Source: Pegea sp. RAD2-039
Lineage: Eukaryota > Chordata > Thaliacea > Salpida > Salpidae
Direction of reading: 5' to 3'
Length of the DNA: 64,000 nt
NCBI GenBank assembly: GCA_034620365.1
Contig: JAQGEQ010000345.1
Span: forward strand, 124,001 to 188,000
Below the pieces are notes generated by a model. That model saw only the letters and a list, made by a program, of their open reading frames with translations, had not been told where the DNA came from and did no database searches. The number at the start of each line of letters is the position of its first letter. Positions within the stretch are counted from its first letter, which is position 1. Made by a program: the position numbers and the translations under genes. Positions 47,040 through 57,880 of the stretch are shown here, one piece after another.

Positions 47040-50000
47040 TTAAATCTTAACACATTTTAGTTTAGTTTCAGTTTTATATATTTTATAATCAGTTGCTTTT
47101 GACCTGTTTTTATGCTTGCATCTTTTTTTTGTTTTAGATTTCAAATACTTGTCTTTAGGTTTAAACTCATACCAACGTTCTCTGAAACTTTTATCGTCTT
47201 GTTTAGGGAAGAAGACCATTTCACCAGGACACACAACAAACTCTGTACTACTATCAGAAAAACCCATTTTGCTACACCGTTCACAACTTGAAGCAGTTGA
47301 TAAGCGACTTACAGAAGGTTTCAACTTGTTAATGACTGAAGAAGCAAGTTGATAAGCAGAAGATGAAATAGAAATCATTTTCATCTTAGAATAAATCTTC
47401 TCCCACAAAGCAAATTGCTCTTCATCTTTAACAGAACTCTCATCCGCGAGATAAAAGACATCATCATCATCATCTAGTTCTTTAAGTTGTTTTGTTTCTC
47501 GAACACGCTGTCGGTAGATATTATCAATATCAATTTCTAGATGAGCTTTGATCCTCCGTTTCATCTTTTCAATCTTTCGATCTTTACTCCATTGTGATCT
47601 TCCAAACGTTTTGATATATTCATCATAATAATCCAATTTATCAACTTCCAATTCTTTTTGAAGTTCTTCCTCCTTCTTTTTATCAGCTCTTATCTTATTC
47701 TCAGCCTTGATTTCTTTGATCAACTCCGAAAGATCTTCATCAGGATCAGAAGGAGCTTCTATCTTGATCCCTGACATTTTCCTGATGCCATAAGAGAGTT
47801 TTTGTCGGATTGTTTCCATGTAAGTAGTTTGCTTGTTCTTCATTGGTCGATGTTTCAAGAAGTCGCTCACCTTGTAAGCTTTTTTATCGCTTAATATGAT
47901 TCGGTTGTCCTTGGTAACGAAATCTTTTTCATCTGGTTCTTTTTCTTTAGGAAACGAGAAGGATTTGAAATTTTCTGTCTTTTTCCAAACACTTTTACGC
48001 CTTTTTTCTGACTTCTTTTTGTTTCTTTTTGGTTTTTCAGCTTCAGGTATTTTAGGATCTTTTTTTACATTTTGAATCTCAATTTCGTTGGAATCTTCTT
48101 TAACTCCTTCAGCATCTACTCTGCAGCTGGAAGTAGATTTTTTGATTCTACTCTTTGCGACATCACCTAAAAGAAAACAGTTTTATAAAGAAACTTTTAA
48201 GTTTGAAGCTAAATGATAATAACTTGGATGAAAATTCCGTTTGAAATTTGCTTATATCCAACAATCTCAAATTAACTCATTAAAAAGTCCTCGCCACGGT
48301 CTTACAAACAAGTTCAGTACTAATTGGTCGAAGATTTCTAAAAACTAACCTTTTTCACAGCTTATAGCTTTGCTTGTTGGAGTTTTCAATTTGATCTTTT
48401 TCCGATATTCAAGACTATGCTGAAAAACAGATCCATTAATCACTACAAAGACTTCATCTTCTCCTTCACTCACTTTAGTAAACTCTTTAATCCGAGGTAG
48501 ATATTCTACATCTAATCTTCTGATCCCGTTTCCACATAACCATCTACATCTTCCATGATAAAGAACATCGCGTTTAAAAGCATCAACGCGATCTGGCATC
48601 AAATTAAAATCATAAATTCGATCCACACAAGGTACACTGTGATGCTGGAAATGATGTGGATTCATATTAGGAGTTTGGACTCCTCTTGCGAATATATTCG
48701 AGTTGTATCTGTTTTGATAGAACAAAACATTCCAAGTGAAAGGGATTCGACTGATCTTGTTATAGTAATGAGCCACAACAAGCGTTTTCGCTGCTAGTAA
48801 TGCGGGATCAACATTCAACTTCTGCTCCACAGGAATCAATTTAAGAAACTTGCCATAAACAGGAAGATCTCGAATTGTGATCACGTGTTTCAAGACTCCT
48901 TTTTCATACGATACCACATCTACTTTCTTATTGGCTGCTTCAAACGCTTTTTCTCCTTTATAAATTGGTTGTGAATGATTACTATCAGGGTGAAGTTGGA
49001 GAGCAGGAGTCATTTGCTTCCTTAATCTCCAGATCTCGTATCTGTTATCACCTCTAGTCACTTGCTCAGTGATACGAGGGGTCCTTAGATACGTTGTGTC
49101 AGGATGTAGTTGTGGAAACTTATTAGTGGATAGAACATCTTCTAGTTTGTTTAATGACTCTACTTTATTTTGAATATATTTTGATATTTTAAATTCTTCT
49201 TGTTTAAAATCTGTTTAATAAATTGGATTTAAAAAATATTTTTTGTAAATTTTACTAATTCAGATTTTGTATAAAAAATATTTTGATTTTCAGTTTGTTA
49301 ATCAGTTTGTTAAAATCACTGAAAACTTGTTTAAAAAAGTTAATCTTTAATTAATAGATTTGATGAATATTTCAACTAACTTTTCACTTTCTTACAAGCC
49401 AATAGTTCTTCAATTTCCAATTTCTTTAAAATAAAAATTCAAATTTAAAATTTTTTAATTAGAAACATTAAAAAATAATTTATTTAAGAATTGATAAAAA
49501 TATGATTTGTACCAAAATTAAAAAAAGTAAAAATGTTTAGAAACCAGATAACTACTAACATGAATCGATTTTTTCGTTTTACGAAATCCATCAGCTTCAA
49601 ACCAACAATCATTCATCACAAGAGCGGCTGAAGGTCTTCTGATCGGATCTTTATTCAGCATCCGTTTCACGAGCTTAGCGACATCTAGCGACAAGATTTT
49701 TCAGAAATTTCAATAAAATTGACAAGCCACAAACCTTCATGAATATATTTGTGAAAAGGAAACACTTGATTAGAATACGCATGATGCATTTGTCTCAGTT
49801 TGTCGACGTTGTTCGTCGGAAATAGATTTTCACCAGAAAGTATATAAAAGAGGACAAGACCCCTGTAGAAGATCACAATTTGAAAACTACTTTTGTTACT
49901 CATTTCAAGGGCACCTGACCAACCAAAGGTCCCCAATTATATTTACAACAAGAACCTATAATTGGGGACTTTTGGCTAATTATGTGCCCTTGGAAAGATT

Positions 50001-51473
50001 TTATAAAACAAGAACTTACATGCTCCAAATGTCAGCTTTAAACGGATCATATCCATATTTAGTGGGCTTGGCCACCTCTGGGGCCATAAAACAGATAGTC
50101 CCACAGACATTTGAAAATATTCGATTATTGTCATCATCAAAGACTTTCTCCATATCAACTGAGAACCCAAAATCTCCCAATTTCACGATTCCGTTCTTCA
50201 TCATCAAGATATTATCCGGTTTGATGTCCCTGTGAGCAATTCCTCGCATATGAAGATGATTCATCGCTCGAACTGCTCCGTAGAAGACGGATTTGATATT
50301 TGGAGGCGGAATCCTTCTTCTCATGATTGCATCTCGCTCATCTAGGATAATTTGTTTTAAACTTGTGTCAGCTAATTCCATCACCAAGAACAACTTCTTT
50401 CGTTCGATAAAAGTCTCGAAGAGTCGGATCTGGTGGAGATCATTTGTATAAAAAAGTCATCATCACAAATCTTTTAAGTTTTAATCAATTTGGTTGAAGA
50501 TTTTTTTAGATTTAGAAAATCTATTTTCAATTTCTTTTTCGATTTAGTTGGAAAATGTCATTAAATTCACTTTTTTATTTTCAAATTAAAAAGTTTTTAG
50601 TAAATTTTTAAAATCAATTTGTTTTAATCTTAGAAAAGTTGTTGGAACTTTTATCAAAATTATATTTTAGAAATTGGAAGTTTTTAAAACAAACATTTTA
50701 TTGGAATTTATAAATTGAGAAAATTGTTACAAGTAAAAGCTGCTGAATTGAAAATAAATTTGAATATTTGTTGAAAGTTTTAAAATAAATTTGAATATTT
50801 GTTGAAAGTTTTAAAATAAATTTGAATATTTGTTGAAAGTTTTAAAATAAATTTGAATATTTGTTGAAAGTTTTAAAATAAATTTGTAATTTTTTGGGAC
50901 TTATTTTAATGAAATAATTTTTTATTTTTTTACTTCTATAAAAATTAATAATTTGAATTTCTATTTTCTATCAAATTTCTATTTGATGAACCAACCATTA
51001 AAGGAAAACCGAAAAATCGATTCATAACTTCAACTTCATTTGGTAAAGTAACTGAAAGTTGTTCCAACATGTCCCTGCCCTGGTCCAAGTCCACAATTTT
51101 AATGGCCACCTGTCACAGGTTTACAAAAAATCAAATTTCCTGATTTTCAAATCATTTTCACAAAATATTCAATTTTGAAAACCTTAAGACTGCGAGCATT
51201 TGGGAACAAGACTCGAAACCGAGGATTCCTTTTAATGATTCTTCGTGAAACAATCGCGAGAAAAACAGTTCCAAAACTTCCTCTACCTAAAAAATCTTTT
51301 TTCAATTCATATCCATAACTCCGACAAATCGAAAAATCTTCTTCACTCCATAGCTCAACTACATCCAGTCCTCCTAATTTATCAGCAGGATCTTTCATCA
51401 CAAGACTCCCATGATCAGAATCTTCTTTTTTCAGAAGTCCACTTTGAAAGCCGAAGATGCTTCGAATTGACAT
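47040..51473 (-). CDS. Ser/Thr protein kinase B with novel C-terminal domain and long basic tail
   Basis: Eight minus-strand exons join in frame: 51473-51183, 51109-50996, 50429-50020, 49862-49735, 49684-49560, 49423-49381, 49210-48350 and 48166-47040 (1032 residues). The kinase domain (about residues 57-345) has all catalytic motifs: LGRGSFGTVFLA, VAIK (Lys101), HRDIKPDN (Asp203, Lys205), DFG 221-223, CGTICFMAPE and DIWSMG. It should be active. The family is CAMK/TSSK-like at best. Residues about 360-650 match the C-terminal domain of kinase A: YEIWRL, TIRDLPVYGKFLKLI, SRIPFTWNV and IYDFNL. The last exon (376 residues) is highly charged, with Lys-rich and Glu/Asp coiled-coil-like stretches and nuclear-localisation-like basic runs. 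It is much longer than its counterpart in A. Exon lengths 410 (200+210 in A), 128, 125 and 43 are identical in the two genes. Only 338 bp separate it from the stop codon of the upstream PPOX gene. Confidence 0.82.
50751..50886. repeat. 31-bp minisatellite in kinase B intron 2
   Basis: Four perfect tandem 31-nt units start at 50751, 50782, 50813 and 50844. A 12-nt partial fifth unit follows. Each unit begins AAAATAAATTTGAATATTTG. Perfect identity between units implies recent expansion or homogenisation. It lies wholly in the 566-nt intron between exons 2 and 3. Confidence 0.95.
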
Positions 51474-51766
51474 TTTAGATTCAACTTCAATTCAATGAAT
51501 TTTTCATCAATTATCAGTGGACTGGTGAAAGTCCCGGATAATGACGTCATTAAGATGATTGTTTGATAACAATCGAAACTAAAAGATCTGAAGGTCCTGA
51601 TTTTCTCGTCAAAAATGAGTTTACGAGTTTTTAGAAGATTTTACAGGATGAGTTTTACACAAAGTTATGTCTTTTGGAGGAATCTTCAGATGAACGACTA
51701 AAGTTCCTTTGGATTTCTCAAAAAAATTCAAAATTGAAAAAAAACAAATTTAGAAAATTCAATAAA

Positions 51767-51772
51767 TTTATT
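51767..51772 (-). terminator. Poly(A) signal AATAAA of PPOX
   Basis: Minus-strand CAAATAAATTTATTG lies about 40 nt after the TGA at 51812. Kinase B starts about 290 nt further on. Confidence 0.5.
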
Positions 51773-51811
51773 TGAAAGATTAAAAAGAACAGTTACGAAG
51801 CGATGACGTCA

Positions 51812-54800
51812 TCAATGAGATCGTGATCTCCTTATTATTCTTCCAATCAAAGATCGAGATTCAATCATATCTAAGACTTTATTTGATTGAAGAGTTTCAA
51901 GGGAGTCTTCATCAAACAAACGCGAAACTTCGGCGCGCGAATTATAGATGCAATCATTCAATCCCGGTCCCCAGTATCCCGCACCAACCAAGCTGAGAGG
52001 AAGGAAACGCGATCTCACAAAGTCCTCGATCATACGGATCATAGTCACGTGTTGTTTCCTGTTAAAGAAAATTGATGAATAAAATCGCGATGAAAAGCGA
52101 AAAGTTTAGTCACGTGATAAGATTTTTCATAAAAATTTTTCATAATTTAATTTCAAATTTGATAAATTTCTTTTATCTTTCCTTTCGTGTCAACAAGTTT
52201 TTAAATATTTTTATTATTTAATTTATTAAAAAACAGCAAATTGAAGTGAATCAAATATACAAAAATATTTGTTAAAATATCAAAACTACTTCACATAAAT
52301 TAACTTTTGAAGTTTTCAAACACCAAACTCACCTGTATGTTGGAATACATCTTTTAAAAAGTGAACTTTTCACATAAAGAGGTTCTTGATGTATATTCAG
52401 TTGTTTTGATAAACTTTCAATAGTTAATTGTTCGATCTTCTCCGGCGTTGCATCATTTAGATCACCAAGAACTTCTTTAAACCAAGATCCACCAACCATA
52501 CAAGTTAGTCGAGTAGTTGATTTGTCGTTTCTGTAAATAAATATTCAGAAAAATCTTTAGTGATTTGGAAAAGTGAAGACATACAACAACTACAAAAACA
52601 TGATGACATCAATGATTTGGGAAGATAGATCATGATGTCATCAGTAATGACGTCACATATATCTAATTACAAATCAGTTCAAATTATTCAATAAATTATC
52701 AGAAAAAATTAAATATTTAAAAAATAAATCTTGTAGAAGATCATACATCAACAAAGATCTCTAATTCAAAGATCTAACTAACCTATCATGTTGAGGAAAC
52801 GCACAAGAATCATAAATGACTCCCAAAATATTCGAATCTTCAACAGCGGGAACCAAATGACCAAATCCCGGTTTGGGTAAGACTTCTTCCGGAGTTCCTT
52901 CATACTCAAGATGTACAACAGCGACATGAACCCAATCAATCTTCATCAACATCCGACTCAATTCAGCTGTGATCTTTCCATCAGCACTATCATCAGCTCC
53001 TTCTTCTAAAGCTTCTGCTAGTTTGTAGGAAGGCAAAGCACTAATCACGTGATCAGCATCAGTAATAGTGACGTCACCGCCGTCTATAAGAGGAGAGATG
53101 TAAGTTGAAGACTTTTAAATCTTCCAATCAAACCTGAACAAGATGCTGAGATGGACATTTTGCCGTCGATGTTGCGACTAATAGAAGATATTTTTGTACT
53201 TGTGAAAACTTCAATATTATCACATGATGATAAGATCTTGTCAGAGATTTGAGAGCTCAGATCCATCATTCCTCTCTTCCAAGCCCACATCTTCCATTCT
53301 TCACTCAAAGCTCTCTTCACTAAATCATCTTGTGCTAGTGATGAAGAGAGTTGGGACACATTTAGGACTTCTGGACGATATGGTGTTGGCTGGAAAGAGA
53401 AGATTATTTTAATTGTGTCTTTAAGATGAAGATTAAGTCAGATTGATTGAAAAATGTTTCAAGTTTTTTGAATAAAGTAAATAAATGTATCTGAATTTAT
53501 CAAATAGGTAAAAAATAGAAGAACAGTTTGTTGATGAAGTAATATAATTAAATGTGTGACAAAAATGGCTTCTTTTATTTAATGTGATCTTCAAATATAT
53601 CCATCAAATTGATTTTATAAAAATTAAACTTGAAGAAAAAGTATGAAATAATATTTGATATCAATTGGATGAAGATTTTATTATTGATGAATGATCATTT
53701 AAGTTCTACAAAACTATCTTGTTTTGTAAACTACAATTATTTAATCAAGTAATTTATAAAATTAAATAAATAAAATGTTTTATAAACAAGAATATCTCTT
53801 CTCTCAAAGTTAAGATGGACTCACCAAATAAATTATCAGAATTAATTTTGAAAAATTAAACTTGAAGAAAAAGTTAGATGAAAAGAAATAGGTAAATACT
53901 AAAACCAACAGGCAAAAGAAAAAAAAAGTTGTTTAAAGATAAAAAAAAAAGAATAAGTTGACAAACAGCAACTTTAAATAAAAACAAATCATAAATAGTT
54001 GAGAAAAGTTGTAAAAGTAAATTGAATCAAGTATTTAATTTTATCATCTGAAATAAAGTTTTGAGTAAACTTCAAAAGGTTTTAAGGTGAAAAGGAAGCA
54101 AATAAAAGTTACTGAAACCAAAAAACAAACTAAAAATCCAATGAAAAGAAGATCAAGAAAAGAAATTAGTGAAGTGATTGACAAAAAGATGGAAATTTTT
54201 CAAATAAATATGAAAAGTGACAATGAAAAAGTGAAGTATTCAATAAATTTCAATTAATACAGAAAAGTGTTTAAATATTACAAGTAGTAGAAGTAGATTT
54301 GATCACTAGAATTGATGAAGATACAAAAGATCTTGTCATAAATATTTGAAAAAGAAAAAAGAAATCAAGTCTAAAAAATCAAAATATTTCAAAAATATTC
54401 AGTTGAAATCCAAAAAATTATTTCAAAAATAACTATTTGATGAAATTCAACCAACTGACCGAATTTTTAGGTTTGAAAGCCTTCCACATGGCAGGAAAAG
54501 CAGCCGCCATGCTTAACTGTTTAGAATCAGCAGCAAAAACTCCACGACAAAAAGAACTTCCAATAATATCAGCAAGTTGTGTCCCAAATTTAGCTGAGAG
54601 GATTTCATGAACAGTCTCAGCATCATCTGGGACCTAATTGATAAATTAGAGGTAGGGCTGAGGAGATCAAACAGTTACCTTTCTGAATAGAGACCTGAGT
54701 CCTAATAGAACAAGAGGTGTGTTGTTTATCATGGATGGTTTGAACATACTAAGAAGAGATGTTTGGAGTAGATGTAGTTGACCATTTGTGTATATTAGTC

Positions 54801-55564
54801 TGTTTTTTGCTGCAATATTTTCACTTGTAGCCTAAATTTAAAAAAATTGAATTCAGAAATATAAAGATGATTTAGAGTTAAACAAAAATATTTAATTTAA
54901 TGAAATTCAGAAAATCTTTAACTTCTCAAAGAGTAAAACTTATTTAATATCTGGAAAGTTGAATATCTTTTTGATTCAACATTTTGATGAAACAAATTAT
55001 AAAATTCTAGAAATTGTTTTAAACAAACTTTATATAAATTTTGATAGAAATGTAGAACAGCTCACTGAAAGAATATTATCATTATTTAAACCAAGCTCAT
55101 TTAACATAGAAAGAGTGTTTCTTTCTTGAATAGTTGCATGCTTTCCACTAAACTTAAAGCTGTGTGGACCCCACTCATAAATTGCACCATTATCTGAAAT
55201 AATAATTTAAATTATAAACTTCAAAAAGATAATTTCAAGAGATTCAAAGTTAAAACTTGTCTAAAATAAAAGAATGAATAATTGTTAAAGAAATTTATAT
55301 AAATAAAAGTAAAATATTACTAAGATTTCAAATAACATTTACAGCATCAAATCTTAATCTTTAGGATGAAGAGCATCAAAGATATCAATCTTTAGGATGA
55401 AGAGCTTTACCTTGTTTATTACTTAACATCCATCCACCTACTTGCTTCTCTCTTTCTAAAATTGTGATTTTAAAATCATTTCCATAAATTTTTGGTAAAA
55501 GTTTTGTTGCATAATAAGCTGAAGATAAACCAGAAATGCCACCACCACAAATTACTAGATTCAT
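51812..55564 (-). CDS. PPOX: Protoporphyrinogen oxidase
   Basis: Eight minus-strand exons: 55564-55411, 55193-55066, 54831-54679, 54633-54460, 53389-53134, 53083-52783, 52530-52333 and 52058-51812. All junctions keep frame and give 536 residues; animal PPOX is slightly under 500. The flavoenzyme oxidises protoporphyrinogen IX to protoporphyrin IX, the penultimate haem step, at the mitochondrial inner membrane. The N-terminal FAD-binding Rossmann motif is VICGGGISGLSSAYYA (residues 4-19), with ILEREKQVGGWM after it. NGAIYEWGPHSFK and SSFCRGVFAADSKQLSM are family blocks. GHLVPAVEDSNILGVIYDS lies in exon 6. GLNDCIYNSR lies near the C-terminus, where FAD contacts are expected. Only this copy is complete; exons 5-7 are duplicated in inverse at 35358-37413. 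ALAD, another haem gene, lies 24 kb away. Confidence 0.93.
52188..53845 (-). repeat. Right arm of large inverted repeat
   Basis: Covers part of intron 4, exons 5-7 and part of intron 7 of PPOX. It is the reverse complement of 35358-37413 with a few substitutions and intron deletions. About 325 nt are missing here from intron 6 and about 80 nt from intron 7. Confidence 0.85.
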
Positions 55565-56699
55565 ATTTGTAAAAATAAAATTCCAACTAACAGTTCAACT
55601 CTAAAAGAAAAAGAAATTATGAATAGATTTGATTACATGCTTCATAAACAACATTCATTTTATTAAAAGCATCTTAAAAGCAACTTTTAAATTTCGTATT
55701 TTATATGCATACTTGATGATTGAATATAAAGAATAAATTTTCTATAAAAATGTACAAATAAACAAACATTATTCAGAGAACCATGCTAATACACTATTAG
55801 TTTTATTCAATAAAAATATATAGAATTATTAACTAATACAGGTTTATTCATAATAAAATCAATTAAAATATATATTTAAATTTTATAATTTAAGTTATAA
55901 ATGAAACTATATAGACATTAACAATAAGTAAAGAAATAAATAATTTAACATTGTTTCAAAATATGCTGTAAGAGTTTGCAAAATTAAAGGCTCGGTATTC
56001 ACAAAAAACATGATTCTTGAAATAAAAAATGAATATTCTCCGCATATAGGTTTTTAATCCAAGTTTATTGTTTTACAAAATTTTTGCTATTGGTTTATCT
56101 AAAAAAAATGTAAATAAATTTTTAAAACTTTTTTAAAAAGCACGAAAAAAGTACACTTAAAGTATATAATTGTCTTATAAGAGTATCCTAGTATTAATAT
56201 CAGTGAACCAATTATGGGTAGTTCGTTTCATAAAGTACAAAGATGCACAAACAACACAAAAATACGTCATTCTATTAATAGTTTAGAAAGTAATATGTTA
56301 TTGACACAATATAAACTTTAGTTTTTTCATATCTTTATGATGCAAATTTAAATAAATAGTATGAAGATATAGTGTAGATAAATGATGAAAATAAAGTAAT
56401 ACTGGGGTATAAGAATCATACACAATAAATATAATGGAGTTTTACAGGCTTTGTAAGTGGCTGACTTAAGATTAAAGTTAATACTAAACCATTCTTGGTG
56501 ATTTATTTTGTATTTATAAAGGTATGTCGACAATAATAATATCCCTAATTTTAATAGGGGCCTGCTTGGGCAGAGAACGGTCATGCTTGATATGCTGTAA
56601 GTAATGGTAATAAAAACAAAGAAAAACACAGTGATATGTAAAACATCTAAAGGAAAAACATAGATATGATAAACAACTAAAAGTTATCAGTACTCCTTT
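55565..56699. other. Upstream region of PPOX, gene-free
   Basis: No supported gene. An 18-nt direct repeat (AATCTTTAGGATGAAGAGC at about 55356 and 55387) sits just inside PPOX intron 1, next to the donor. The rest is AT-rich. Confidence 0.4.
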
Positions 56700-56860
56700 T
56701 TTTCTTTGAAGCTGCTTTTTCTTCTCTTTCCTTCATTTAGTAGAGAGCACCATTCGGAGCGATTTGATGCAATATCCTACCAATTTCTGGTATTGCTGTT
56801 AAGTGATTTTGTATCGCGCTTGCAAGTATTCTTAAAGCAAAGATTGTTTTATGTTGATAA
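56700..56860 (-). mobile_element. Decayed LINE fragment, family 3
   Basis: The minus strand aligns with 23930-24060. Shared blocks are AGCGCGAT, AGCAAT/ACCAGNAATTGG, AGGATAT and CGCTCCGAATGG.GNTCT, and the conceptual residues include NRSEW. Stops break the frame, so it is an older copy of the LINE tail at 23734-24069. Confidence 0.65.
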
Positions 56861-57880
56861 AACATTGAATAGTCACAAGGCAAAATGAAACAAATGTAGT
56901 AGTGAACATAGTATAGCTTAAGAGAAGGAAAAAGATAACTTTCCCTACAGATCTCTGTTAGATACAGCTATTTTGAAATTAGAATTGAATAGAATAGATT
57001 TTGAAAATAAGTAAGGATGTTATCCAAATGTTAATACATTTTCGATTTAGTTGTGGCTTAATAAATTTGTACTAGACAATTATTTACAGTTCTATGCTTG
57101 ATCTTTTATATATTTGTTCAATTCAGAAGTGTAGAAGATTTTAATTACTTCTTATCAAGTCTAACTCTGAGATCAATAAATAAAAACTAATTTCAAATAT
57201 CACTTATGATTTTAGCCACTTTTTCACAACCATCTTTGACATAACTTCGAATTCTCAGACAGGTTGTTATTTAAATAGATTTATTAATGTGATATTCTTG
57301 ATTAACTTTAATATATTGTTGATTATCTCATTTGAACTTTACTTACTTTTTAAGTACTACTTTCTTCTTATTAATCTTTTATCTCTGATCTTTTTATTGG
57401 TTTATTTTTTCATTTTGTTCAATTAGTTCAGATGATAAATTGTTTTCTGATTGTTTTATAACTTTGGCTATATTGTTACAATAAATCCATTATAGATGAA
57501 TAAATATATTTAAATTAATTAAGTATTAAGTAAAAAAAATTAAACATTTTTATTTTTGTTCTGCATTATTAAAAAAGAAGTTATATTTGGATTATTATAT
57601 ATTAATATGTGTGCAAACTTATGTTTTTAAATAGCTGCTGGTTTCTTTAATACAGTTTGTAACATTCTATACATCCTTTGAATTGAATATATAGACATTG
57701 AATTTCAAGTAACTAATAATGGTTATAAATTTATTGCTTATTCAATTTTATTAGTTTAATATCCTACATAGTGTCTTTATTACTTTCTGATTTTAGTTCC
57801 TTAATGAATTTCTATATATATAAATAATATGATATATTAATATCATCTTTTTAGGTTGTCAGCAACAAGTATTTATAACA
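56861..57880. other. Upstream region of TTC4
   Basis: AT-rich, no gene. A splice-acceptor-like TCATCTTTTTAG ends at 57854, 26 nt before the TTC4 ATG, and suggests a 5' UTR intron or trans-splice site. Confidence 0.45.

Noticed and set aside
49972-50235. Open frame on the plus strand across kinase B exon 3
   Set aside because: It is antisense to the HRDIKPDN/DFG exon of kinase B and shows no similarity of its own.
56706-56888. 60-codon plus-strand frame beginning MKLLFLLFPSFS
   Set aside because: It resembles a signal peptide at first sight. It is the antisense of a decayed LINE tail related to 23930-24060.
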